This document shows positions 33,866 to 41,991 of a stretch of DNA of 64,000 nt, piece after piece (within the stretch, counting starts at the first letter, position 1; each line of letters starts with the position of its first letter). The translations under genes were made by a program, and so were the position numbers. Source of the stretch: Streptomyces sp. NBC_01260 (GTDB lineage Bacteria; Actinomycetota; Actinomycetes; Streptomycetales; Streptomycetaceae); NCBI RefSeq assembly GCF_036226405.1, contig NZ_CP108464.1, positions 7,874,001 through 7,938,000 on the forward strand. The letters are read 5' to 3'. The notes beneath the pieces are model-generated. The model saw only the letters and a program-made list of their open reading frames with translations, was not told the DNA's origin and did not search any database.

Positions 33866-34843
33866 CTACACGGGGCTGCGGTCGCGCTGCTGGAGGGCGG
33901 CGAAGTCGGCTTGGGCCGCTTCTGTGGCCTCGGGGTACGCCTGCTGTTTCTCGTGCTCGGCCAGCGCCCGGTAGATGCTGGCCACGCTGGGGTTGTGTCC
34001 CTTGCGTTTACCGGTGGGGATGATCAGGGCGGGCTGGATCTGCTCGACGGACTCGCCGTTCGCCTTGCGCCGCAGCACGGTGTGCAGCATGTCGTCGGTG
34101 ATGACCGGGGGCCGGCCGCCGTACTTGCCCTTGCGGGCCGCGGTCTCCAGCCCTTCCAGCATCGACTCACGGATGGCCTCTCGCTCGGTCTCGGCCATCG
34201 CGGCGAAGAAGCCGAACAGCAGCTTTCCTGGTCCGGTGGGGTCGTAGATCCCGGCGAGGGGGCCGACGAGCATCTCCAGGACCAGGCCGTGCTCGGTCAG
34301 ATGGTCGGCGAGGGCGGTCAGCTCTGCGGCGTCGCGACCCAGTCGCTTCATCTCGTTCACCGTGAAGATCACGCGGCAGTGAGGGGCGTGTGCCTTGATC
34401 TCCCGGGCGGTCTTCAGCGCCTCCTCGAAGGCGGGGCGGACCTTGATCCGGGTGCTGATCTTCTCGCTGAAGATCTTGTCCCTGCCGATGCCGTGCCTGG
34501 CGAGCGCGTCCAACTGCGAGTCGAGCTCCTGGCTGAGGTGCGAGCACCGGGCGTAACCGATCCGGATGTCCGCGCTCGGCAGGTCGGGGTCGACGGCCGC
34601 GGGCAGCGGCTTGCCGGGCCGCCACGGCTGCCCCGGACCCCGGGTGGCCGGGGTCGGCACCCGCAGCTCCTTCGCCAGCTTGGGCACCTTGGTGAAGCGG
34701 CCGGTGTGGTACGCGCTCGTGACCGCGCCGGAGCGCGAGCGGCACGGCGAGCCGGGGGCGGCCTTGCACTTGGGGCACGGATGGCGCTCGACGTGATCGG
34801 CTTCGGACTCTGGTTCGGGGGAAGATTCTTGAGGGTCCGTCAT
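33866..34843 (-). CDS. Serine recombinase (resolvase/invertase family)
   Basis: 325 residues from the ATG at 34843. An N-terminal Cys/His-rich patch (CPKCKAAPGSPCRSRSGAVT then SAYHTGRF) precedes the catalytic domain. That domain begins IRIGYARCSHLSQELDSQLD, with the nucleophile Ser in YARCS, and contains MKRLGRDAAEL and GLVLEMLVGPLAGIYDP. The C-terminus has an HTH (NPSVASIYRALAEHE). It is a Tn3-resolvase-type enzyme with an unusual zinc-ribbon-like extension. The inverted repeat just upstream (34870-34917) may be its recombination site. Confidence 0.85.
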   Translation of the reverse strand: MTDPQESSPEPESEADHVERHPCPKCKAAPGSPCRSRSGAVTSAYHTGRFTKVPKLAKELRVPTPATRGPGQPWRPGKPLPAAVDPDLPSADIRIGYARCSHLSQELDSQLDALARHGIGRDKIFSEKISTRIKVRPAFEEALKTAREIKAHAPHCRVIFTVNEMKRLGRDAAELTALADHLTEHGLVLEMLVGPLAGIYDPTGPGKLLFGFFAAMAETEREAIRESMLEGLETAARKGKYGGRPPVITDDMLHTVLRRKANGESVEQIQPALIIPTGKRKGHNPSVASIYRALAEHEKQQAYPEATEAAQADFAALQQRDRSPV

Positions 34844-34869
34844 GACCCCGGATTTTCGCACAACGCAAG

Positions 34870-34917
34870 TCTCAGAACCCCACCCTTGCCGCTTTTGAGC
34901 GCGAACGGGTTCTGAGA
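34870..34917. repeat. Inverted repeat upstream of the serine recombinase
   Basis: TCTCAGAACCC at 34870-34880 is mirrored by GGGTTCTGAGA at 34907-34917, with a 26-base centre. Location directly before the recombinase start suggests a res or crossover site. Confidence 0.55.
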
Positions 34918-35038
34918 GTCGATCCGTCTCTTGGTGATCTTCGTCCGGCTCTATTTGATCTTGCTCGGGCAAAAGGGTCGTTTCTGGGAATCGCAGGTAA
35001 CAGCTGCAGACGGTGACACCGGTTTCTCCAATCCATTC

Positions 35039-37375
35039 TCAGTCGGTCGGGTGGCCAGCGATGTCGAACACCGAGTTGAGTTGGTGGAGTTCGTCGGCGG
35101 CTTTGATCTGACGGGGGTTGTTCAACCGGACGAGGGCATCGTGGGCCGTGGTCAGGGTCGTATGGGCTTCGTGGTGGCGGTTGAGGTGGCGCAGGACGAT
35201 GCCGAGGTCGAGGCGGGCGGGTTCGCTCCAGGCGGGCATCTGTGCTGCCTCAAAGTGGGTGAGCGCGTAGCGCAGGGGTTCTTCGGCCTCGTTCCATCGG
35301 TGCAGGGCCGCGAGGTCGTTGCCGAGGTGCTGGCGGGTCACCGCCAGATAGAGGCCGATGAGTTCGGGTAACTGTCCGGGGACGCCGGCGCGGCAGATGG
35401 CTTCGCTGCGCCGGTGGACGGTCAGGGCTTCGTGGGGGCGGCCGACCTGGCGCAGGTGGTGGCCGAGGCTGTTGAGGACGGTGAGTTCGGCGAGGCGGCT
35501 GGGTACGCCGGTCTGCTGGCGGAGATGCTCGGTGGCTTCGTGCAGTCGGGTGATGGACTCCTCGGTGCGGCCGAGGCGGTGGAGGGCTCCGGCGGTGTAG
35601 CCCAGGGCCCAGCCGATCTGGAGCTGATCACCGCATTCGCGGGCCGCGGCCAGGGCGTGCTGGGCGGCGGTCAGGGCGGCGGTGTGGTCGTAGAGGCACA
35701 TGTTGTAGGCCCAGGAGAGGTAATTGAGGTGGACGGCCTCGTCGCGCCTGCTGCCCAGGGCGCGGGCCGAGCCGACGGCGCACCGGAAGACCTGCGCCCA
35801 CAGTTCCCAGTGCGGGGTGCGGTCGGAGAACCAGTGCATCGCCTGCGCGGTGTCGATCACCTGCTGGTGGTGGCCGGCGGTGTGGGCGCGGTGCAGGGCT
35901 GCGAGCCACTGGGGCCGCTCGGCCTCCAGCCAGATCCGGGCCCGGTCCCGGTCGGCGACCGCGGTGGCCGGGTCCGGCGGGGTTTCGGGGTGGGGTTCGG
36001 TGTCGAAGAGCCGGGCTGCGGCGGTGGCCCGGCGCAGTGCCCACCGGTCGGCCCGGTCCCGGGCGGCGGTGATGTGCGCGGGCTCGTCCTCTTCGGCGAG
36101 CTGTTCGGCGGCGAACAGGCGCAGGAGGTCGTGGAAGCGGTAGCGGTCGGCGGTGGGGTGTGGCTGGAGCAGTCCGGCGTCGGTGAGGTGCTGGGTGCAT
36201 CGGGCGGCCTGGCGCAGGGGCAGGTCAGCGAGCAGGGCTGCGGTGGTGGGGCTGAAGTCGGGGCCGTCCGCGAGGCAGGCGCGGCGAAAGACGGTGCGTG
36301 CGGACGGGGGCAGCTGCTGGTAGGACAGGGCGAAGGCGGCCCGCACCCGCAGGGACCCGGCCTCGAGGTGGTCCAGGCGTGTTTCGTGTTCGGCGAGTTG
36401 GGCGACGAGTTTGGTGAGGGTCTCGCCGGGGCGGGAGGCCAGGCGTTGTGCGGCAATGCGCACGGCTAGGGGCAGGTGCCCGCACAGCTCCGCGAGGTCG
36501 CGGGAGGCCTGGCTCTCGCGGTGCACGCGGTCGGGGCCGATGACGCGGGTGAGGAGTTCGACCGCCTCCTCCCGGCGCAGCAGCGCCAGCTCGGTGCGGT
36601 GGACGGATTCGAGTCCGGCCAGAGAGCGTCGGCTGGTGACCAGGGTCAGGGAGGGGCCGTGGCCGGGCAGCAGGGGGCGGACCTGGCCCTCGTCGGCGGC
36701 ATTGTCCAGCAGGAGCAGTACCCGGCGCTCGCGCAGCACCGAGCGCAGCAGGCCGGAACGGTCGTCGGTGGCGGCCGGGACGGCGGCCTCGGCCACGCCG
36801 AACGCGTGCAGGAGCCGGGCGAGCGCCTCGCGCGGCGCGGTGGGCTTGGGGTCCATGCCGCGCAGGTCGACAGCGAACTGCCCGTCGGGGAAACCGGGCG
36901 CCAGAACGTGGGAGGCGTGGACGGCGAAGGCAGTCTTCCCCAGCCCCGGCTGCCCGCACACCACCACCACGGCAGGATGCGCGGGATCACCCCGCTCCAC
37001 CAGCACGCGCAGATCCTCCAGAGCACGCCCGCGCGCGGTGAAGTCACGGAGATCACGCGGCAGCGCCAGCGGATGCTCACCGATAGCCCCCGACCCCGGC
37101 CCCGTTCCGGCGGACGATTTGGGCCCCGTCCCGCCGACGGCGCGCGGACGACCCAACCGGGCGGCGTCCTCCAACTCCTGGCCCACGACGCCGTCCAGTC
37201 CCAACGCCGCCACCAAGGCCTCCACCGTGCGCAGCCGCGGCCCCCGCGCGCGCCCGCGCTCCATGTTCGACAACGCCCGCACACTGATCCCCGCCCGCTG
37301 CGCCAGCTGCTCCTGGCTGATGCCCGCTCCCGTGCGCAGTGCGTGCAGCCGCTCGCCGAACCCGTTGTCGCTCAC
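35039..37375 (-). CDS. XRE-HTH / NB-ARC / TPR STAND regulator (AfsR-like)
   Basis: 778 residues from a GTG at 37375. Residues 1-65 form an XRE HTH (GISQEQLAQRAGISVRALSN). Residues 110-420 are an NB-ARC ATPase with Walker A VVCGQPGLGKTAF (about 139-150), Walker B RVLLLLDNAAD and TLVTSRR. The C-terminal 330 residues are TPR-like (HLNYLSWAYNMCLYDHTAAL, then GWALGYTAGALHRLGRTEES). STAND proteins switch on nucleotide exchange after ligand sensing. The gene is divergent from the CdtB-like toxin gene across a 298-bp gap, so it is a candidate regulator of it; this is inference. Confidence 0.88.
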   Translation of the reverse strand: MSDNGFGERLHALRTGAGISQEQLAQRAGISVRALSNMERGRARGPRLRTVEALVAALGLDGVVGQELEDAARLGRPRAVGGTGPKSSAGTGPGSGAIGEHPLALPRDLRDFTARGRALEDLRVLVERGDPAHPAVVVVCGQPGLGKTAFAVHASHVLAPGFPDGQFAVDLRGMDPKPTAPREALARLLHAFGVAEAAVPAATDDRSGLLRSVLRERRVLLLLDNAADEGQVRPLLPGHGPSLTLVTSRRSLAGLESVHRTELALLRREEAVELLTRVIGPDRVHRESQASRDLAELCGHLPLAVRIAAQRLASRPGETLTKLVAQLAEHETRLDHLEAGSLRVRAAFALSYQQLPPSARTVFRRACLADGPDFSPTTAALLADLPLRQAARCTQHLTDAGLLQPHPTADRYRFHDLLRLFAAEQLAEEDEPAHITAARDRADRWALRRATAAARLFDTEPHPETPPDPATAVADRDRARIWLEAERPQWLAALHRAHTAGHHQQVIDTAQAMHWFSDRTPHWELWAQVFRCAVGSARALGSRRDEAVHLNYLSWAYNMCLYDHTAALTAAQHALAAARECGDQLQIGWALGYTAGALHRLGRTEESITRLHEATEHLRQQTGVPSRLAELTVLNSLGHHLRQVGRPHEALTVHRRSEAICRAGVPGQLPELIGLYLAVTRQHLGNDLAALHRWNEAEEPLRYALTHFEAAQMPAWSEPARLDLGIVLRHLNRHHEAHTTLTTAHDALVRLNNPRQIKAADELHQLNSVFDIAGHPTD

Positions 37376-37673
37376 AGCCGTGGTCCCCCTGGTCGGAGTG
37401 GTCCGGCCGGAACGGCGTACCTACCGGCAGCACTCACCGGTAGAAGTATGCGGGCCGCTTTAACTACCGGTCGAACTTCCTGGTCCACCGGGGCTGTATC
37501 GGGTTGAGTGAGGGGTGTCGGGCACGGTCCTGTGCGCTCTTCCGCAGACAAAAGATGCCAGCGCGCGGATCAGTATGTGCTGAAACGCGCCTCTCGTTGC
37601 GCACCGAGCCGCGCCGGTCACCCGATAGCGGACGTCTGGTTCGCCAGCGAACCCGGACCAGCTCGGTAACCCC
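37376..37673. other. Divergent intergenic region between STAND and toxin genes
   Basis: 298 bases, AT-richer than the island average, which must hold both promoters. No near-consensus -35/-10 pair or clear operator palindrome could be picked by eye. Confidence 0.4.
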
Positions 37674-38912
37674 ATGAATGCCACAAGAAAAGGTCTTGCT
37701 GTGCCGCTTGCCGAAATTCTGCGCGCTCGAACGCGCATACCCGCCATATTGATGGCATTGGTCACTTTCATCAGCATCCTGACGGGCCTGTCGGCTCCCG
37801 AAGCCCACGCCGCCCAACCCAACCAGCACACCGTCGCGACGTACAACTCACAAGGCGCCAAATGGAACGATGTCAGAGCCGTCAGTAACGACAACGACAT
37901 TGTCGCCGTCCAGGAAGCGGGCCCCGACCCGTCGGCCTACGGCATGACCTTGCTGCAGACGTACACCACTTCCGGCTACACCATCAACGAGTACCAGTGG
38001 GGCACACGCTACGTCTACTGGATGAGTCCGACGGGCAGCTGCCGGGTCAACCAGGCCACAGTCACCCATAGCAGGGCAAGCGGCCTCGGGGTCGCCCCGC
38101 CGGGCAGGACTGGCGGCCGGCCAGCCTTGGGGGTGTCGTTCGGCGACACAATGTATTACAACGTGCACGCGGGTGCCTGTGGCACGCAGAACGAAGCCCT
38201 GGAACTGCTCACCAACATCCGCAATCACGCGGCTACGTATGGCCACTTGTGGGCTGCCCTGGGCGACTTCAACCGCGACCCGGACTCCGGGGTCCACGCC
38301 TGGGCCGCCACCAACAACGCCTACGTCTACCACACCGGCCAGTCAACCCAGCAAAGCGGCGGCGAGCTCGACTACATGGTCTCAAACCTCAGCATGGCCA
38401 ATTATGACGCGATAAGGAGAGACGGCCGCAGCTCTGATCACTATCCAATCTACTTTCGCACGCGGAACCTCGCTGCCGAAGACGTGGTTTCTCTGATCAG
38501 CGACAGCAACCACGACCAGTATCTCGGATTCGAGGGGGGGAGCAGCGCCAACGGCACCCGTGTCGTCGCGGAGAAGAACCTGACCAAGCGGAGCCAGTGG
38601 ACCATGCGGCAGGCCCCCGGCGGCGGGAATAGCGAATACATCTTCGTCAACAATTCCACCGGCAACTGCATGGACCTTTACTACGGCACGCTGTCGAAGG
38701 CCGGCGATCTCGTCAGCGAGTACCCGTGCAAGGGGCTCCCCTCCCAGACCTTCAAAATCTACTACTGGGGCGAGGAGCCAGGCACCTGGAAGATCCAGAA
38801 CAAGTACACCCAACTGTGCGTGGACACCATGGGCTCAGGAATTAGATACCTCGCACTGTGGGCCTGCACAAAGGGTGCCGTGAACCAGCACTTCTCGCCG
38901 AGATACATCTGA
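37674..38912 (+). CDS. Secreted CdtB-like nuclease fused to a ricin-type lectin domain (single-chain CDT-like toxin)
   Basis: 412 residues from the ATG at 37674. Residues 1-46 are a signal peptide ending APEAHA. Residues 50-265 match the DNase I-like cytolethal distending toxin subunit B in order: VATYNSQGAKWNDVR (Asn58), VAVQEAG (Glu81), GTRYVYWMS, RPALGVSFGDTMYYNVHAGA (His165), ALGDFNRDPD (Asp198, Asn200), SGGELDYMVS (Asp233) and SSDHYPIYF (Asp255, His256). All catalytic positions are kept. Residues about 268-412 carry two ricin-like units (NCMDLYYGTLSKAGDLVSEY ... SQTF and LCVDTMGSG ... NQHFS). In Gram-negative CDT the lectin subunits CdtA and CdtC are separate chains. Codon use is visibly AT-richer than neighbours, which suggests transfer. 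The toxin target is unknown. Confidence 0.85.
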   Translation: MNATRKGLAVPLAEILRARTRIPAILMALVTFISILTGLSAPEAHAAQPNQHTVATYNSQGAKWNDVRAVSNDNDIVAVQEAGPDPSAYGMTLLQTYTTSGYTINEYQWGTRYVYWMSPTGSCRVNQATVTHSRASGLGVAPPGRTGGRPALGVSFGDTMYYNVHAGACGTQNEALELLTNIRNHAATYGHLWAALGDFNRDPDSGVHAWAATNNAYVYHTGQSTQQSGGELDYMVSNLSMANYDAIRRDGRSSDHYPIYFRTRNLAAEDVVSLISDSNHDQYLGFEGGSSANGTRVVAEKNLTKRSQWTMRQAPGGGNSEYIFVNNSTGNCMDLYYGTLSKAGDLVSEYPCKGLPSQTFKIYYWGEEPGTWKIQNKYTQLCVDTMGSGIRYLALWACTKGAVNQHFSPRYI

Positions 38913-39141
38913 GCAGAACTCGCATCCCCACCGGTTCACAGGAACGGGCCACGGTCCATGACCGGACAAGACGCCTGGCCGGGACCTGACCGGGCGGGTG
39001 CACGAAGGAAGGACTTCCGGGCAGCTCGGCGATGCGAGTCACGCCGCGCTCCCGGAGGCCCGGTGGCCGCAGACCCTGCCCGCACTCAGCTGCCGACAGT
39101 GCACGCCGAGCACTTGAAGGCCGGCCCAGCTGCCTTGCTCA

Positions 39142-40196
39142 GGACTGTAAAACGTTCGGTGTAACTCCCGATCATGGAAGATGCATCGATGACCAGCGAC
39201 AACGTGACCGAGATTGAGACCGCCGAGCCATCCGAGGCCGTGCTGCCGAAGTCTGTGGACGATCGGCTGATTGATGAACTGGTGGGCCGGGCTCAGGCCG
39301 AGGGCCTTCAGCTGACCGGCGAGGGAGGGCTGCTGCAGCAGCTGACCAAGCGGCTCCTGGAGTCCGCCCTCGAGGGCGAGATCACCGACCACCTCGGCTA
39401 TGACAAGCACGATCCCGCCGGGAAGAACGGCGGGAACAGTCGCAACGGGACCCGTGGCAAAACCGTGCTGACCGACGTCGGCCCGGTCGAGATAGCCGTG
39501 CCCCGGGACCGCGAGGGTTCCTTCGAGCCGAAGATCGTCAAGAAGCGCCAGAAGCGCCAGAAGCGCCTGTCGGGCGTCGACGAGATGGTCATCTCGCTCG
39601 CCGCGAAGGGGTTGACGACCGGTGAGGTCCAGGCCCACCTGTCCGAGGTCTATGGCGCCGAGGTGTCCCGTCAGACGATCTCCACGATCACCGACAAGGT
39701 CCTCGAGGGCATGGCCGAATGGCAGAACCGGCCCCGCCAGGACTGGGACAAGATCGCGAAGGTCCTCAAGCCCGTCTACACCGCGGCGACCGAGGAAGCC
39801 GCACTCGAGCGGTTCGCGGAGTTCGCCGACGCGTGGGGCAAGAAGTGTCCGGCGATCGTCCGGCTCTGGGAGAACGCCTGGGAGGAATTCACTCCCTTCC
39901 TCCGCTTCGACACCGAGATCCGCAGCATCGTCTGCACCACGAACGCGATCGAGTCCGTGAACGCGCGGATCCGACGGGCGGTGAAAGCCCGCGGCCACTT
40001 CCCGAACGAACAGGCCGCCTTGAAGTGCGTCTACATGGCGATCATGTCGCTGGACCCGACCGGCAAGGGCCAGGCCCGCTGGGCCATGCGCTGGAAGACA
40101 GCCTTGAACGCCTTCGACATCACCTTCGACGGCCGACTCTCCGCAGCCCGCCAGTAACCCTCAACAACCCGAGTTACACCGCTCGTTTGACAGACC
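39142..40196 (+). mobile_element. IS256-family element with internal deletion
   Basis: Terminal inverted repeats of about 26 bp are visible: GGACTGTAAAACGTTCGGTG at the left, and at the right the complement begins GGTCTGTCAAACGAGCGGTG. The element is about 1,055 bp, shorter than the usual 1.3-1.4 kb. No matching target duplication was found. Confidence 0.8.
39189..40157 (+). pseudogene. IS256-family (Mutator-type) transposase, internally deleted
   Basis: 322 residues from the ATG at 39189. The N-terminal DNA-binding part and the C-terminal TTNAIESVNARIRRAVKARG (third catalytic Glu) are intact. Between EGMAEWQNRP and RQDWDKIAKVLKP (near base 39736) about 90 residues that normally hold FIDAIHVKIRDG and VCDGLKGL, with both catalytic Asp residues, are missing. 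The deletion is in frame, so a protein could be made, but it should be inactive. Confidence 0.8.
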
Positions 40197-40216
40197 CGAC
40201 TGACAGTGCATACCGG
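40187..40216 (+). promoter_or_regulatory. Possible hybrid promoter at the IS256 right end
   Basis: TTGACA lies inside the right inverted repeat; 18 bases on, outside the IS, is TACCGG. The -10 is poor. It points at the beta-lactamase-like gene 118 bases further. Confidence 0.25.
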
Positions 40217-40333
40217 GCAGCTCATGGACTTGATGCAGCCACAGGGATGGCCGAAGTACATCCAAAGCGGTCCAGGATATGGGCACCGATACCGGTCACG
40301 CAGGCTGGCGGACACAACCCACCTCCCAACGTT

Positions 40334-41281
40334 ATGACCGATCCCCGCACGCGACACCACCCCGGCCCGCACGCCCACCCGCAGGCCCGAGACCGTATCC
40401 GCGCCGCTTTCGCCGAAGCCGGGGTCACCGGCTGGCTGCACGCCGTGGACATCGATTCCGGCGCCCAGATCGACGCGGGAGCGGACCGGCTGGTCGTCAC
40501 GGCCAGCGTCCACAAGCTCTGCCTGCTCGTCGCGCTCCACCAGCAGGCGGAGGCCGGGCGGCTGGTTCTGACCGAGCAGACCGAGTGCCCGCGGGACGGC
40601 CGTACGGCGGGGCCCACCGGTCTCGCCGCGATGCTCGACGCGGCCCGGGTCTCCCTGCGCGACGCGGCGTACCTGATGGTGGCCGTCAGCGACAACACGG
40701 CGGCCGACCTCCTGCTGGAACGCGTCGGCCTGGACGCCGTCAACGACAGCACACGGCGGCTGGGCCTCACCCGTACCCACGCCACCCAGACCTTCCGGGA
40801 GTTCCTCGCGACCATCAGGGAGGACGCCGGAAACGGCGGTCCGCAGGCCCTGGCCGACCCCCAGGTCGTCGCCCGCCTGCGCGCCGTGGACCCCGCGCGC
40901 ACCAACCGCAGCACCCCGCGCGACATGACCCGCCTGCTCGGCGCGATCTGGCGCGACGAGGCATGCACCCCCGAGCACGGCGCCGCCATCCGCCGTCTGC
41001 TCGGCCTTCAGGTGTGGCCCCACCGCCTGGCGTCGGGCTTCCCCTTCGACGACGTACTGGTCGCCGGAAAGACCGGCAGCGCGCCCACCGTCCGCAACGA
41101 GGTCGGCGTCGTCGAGTACCCCGACGGGGGCCGCTACGCCGTCGCGGTCTTCACCCGCGCCGCCAGCCCCGCCGCCACCCTCCCGGCGGCCGACGCCGTC
41201 ATCGGCACAGCGGCCCGCATCGCCGTGGACGCCCTGCGCACCCCCGGCCCGCGCGCCACCGGCCGGGGCACCATCGACTGA
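40334..41281 (+). CDS. Class A beta-lactamase-like serine hydrolase
   Basis: 315 residues from the ATG at 40334. The three active-site motifs of penicillin-recognising enzymes are present: SVHK (Ser58, Lys61), SDN (119-121) and KTGS (246-249). There is no signal peptide, unusual for a beta-lactamase, so it may act in the cytoplasm or be an esterase-like relative; alternatively the original 5' end was replaced when IS256 inserted 140 bp upstream. No ribosome site precedes the ATG. GC-rich codon use is normal for the genus. Confidence 0.82.
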   Translation: MTDPRTRHHPGPHAHPQARDRIRAAFAEAGVTGWLHAVDIDSGAQIDAGADRLVVTASVHKLCLLVALHQQAEAGRLVLTEQTECPRDGRTAGPTGLAAMLDAARVSLRDAAYLMVAVSDNTAADLLLERVGLDAVNDSTRRLGLTRTHATQTFREFLATIREDAGNGGPQALADPQVVARLRAVDPARTNRSTPRDMTRLLGAIWRDEACTPEHGAAIRRLLGLQVWPHRLASGFPFDDVLVAGKTGSAPTVRNEVGVVEYPDGGRYAVAVFTRAASPAATLPAADAVIGTAARIAVDALRTPGPRATGRGTID

Positions 41282-41383
41282 GGCCCCCATGCCACCGACG
41301 CCGACGACCGGGGCACCGTATGGGGAGCCGACGCCCCGCAGGCCGGAGGGACCGGACTGCGACGCCGGACCTACGACACGGGC

Positions 41384-41932
41384 CTACGACGCCGGACCGG
41401 CCGCGTCCAGCAGGGCGTCGAGCGCCGCCGCCACCTGTCGGCGGAGCTCCGGATCGGTGCTGATCCCGTCCGCGCCGACGGTGTTCCGGTCGAGCGCGCC
41501 CCGTACGCAGGCGGCGTCCACGATGGCCGCGCCGGTGTAGCCGAGCACGGTGCGGAGCGTCGCCGAGGCGCCCTCCCCGCGACCGGGCGCGGCGGCGTTC
41601 AGCCAGGCGGCGGGCTTGTCGCCGATCTCGGTGCCGCCGACGGTCCAGTCCAGCAGGTTCTTGAACGACCCGGGGAGCGTCCCCGCGTACTCCGGGGAGC
41701 AGATCAGCAGGGCGTCGGCGGCGGCGATCGCGGCCCGGAGTTCGGCCACCGGCTTCGGCAGCGGGTCGGTGTCGTCGTCGGGGTTGAAGTGCGGCAGATC
41801 CCCGAGTCCGTCGTAGAGGACGGTACGTACGGTGGCGGGCGCCACGTCCTGGGCGGTGCGCAGCACGGTCTCGTTGGAGGACCCGGCCCGCACGCTTCCG
41901 GACAGCAGGAGAATCACGCGTGGTGTTGGCAT
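41384..41932 (-). CDS. NAD(P)H-dependent FMN reductase
   Basis: 182 residues. The flavodoxin-like N-terminus LLLSGSVRAGSSNETVLRTA and SPEYAGTLPGSFKNLLDWTV (FMN-ring contact motif PEYxxxxPGxxKNxxDW) place it in the NADPH-dependent FMN reductase family (azobenzene or quinone reductases). It lies just downstream of the MFS transporter gene on the same strand and is probably in its operon, which would fit quinone or xenobiotic stress. Confidence 0.88.
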   Translation of the reverse strand: MPTPRVILLLSGSVRAGSSNETVLRTAQDVAPATVRTVLYDGLGDLPHFNPDDDTDPLPKPVAELRAAIAAADALLICSPEYAGTLPGSFKNLLDWTVGGTEIGDKPAAWLNAAAPGRGEGASATLRTVLGYTGAAIVDAACVRGALDRNTVGADGISTDPELRRQVAAALDALLDAAGPAS

Positions 41933-41991
41933 AACCGCTCAACTCCGAGCGGCACCGGACTGTTCCGCTCCGCCTCGACAGGTGCGTGCCG

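Noticed and set aside
35414..36469. Gly/Val-rich plus-strand frames opposite the STAND gene
   Set aside because: Mirror of the TPR coding sequence, low-complexity, with no start signal.
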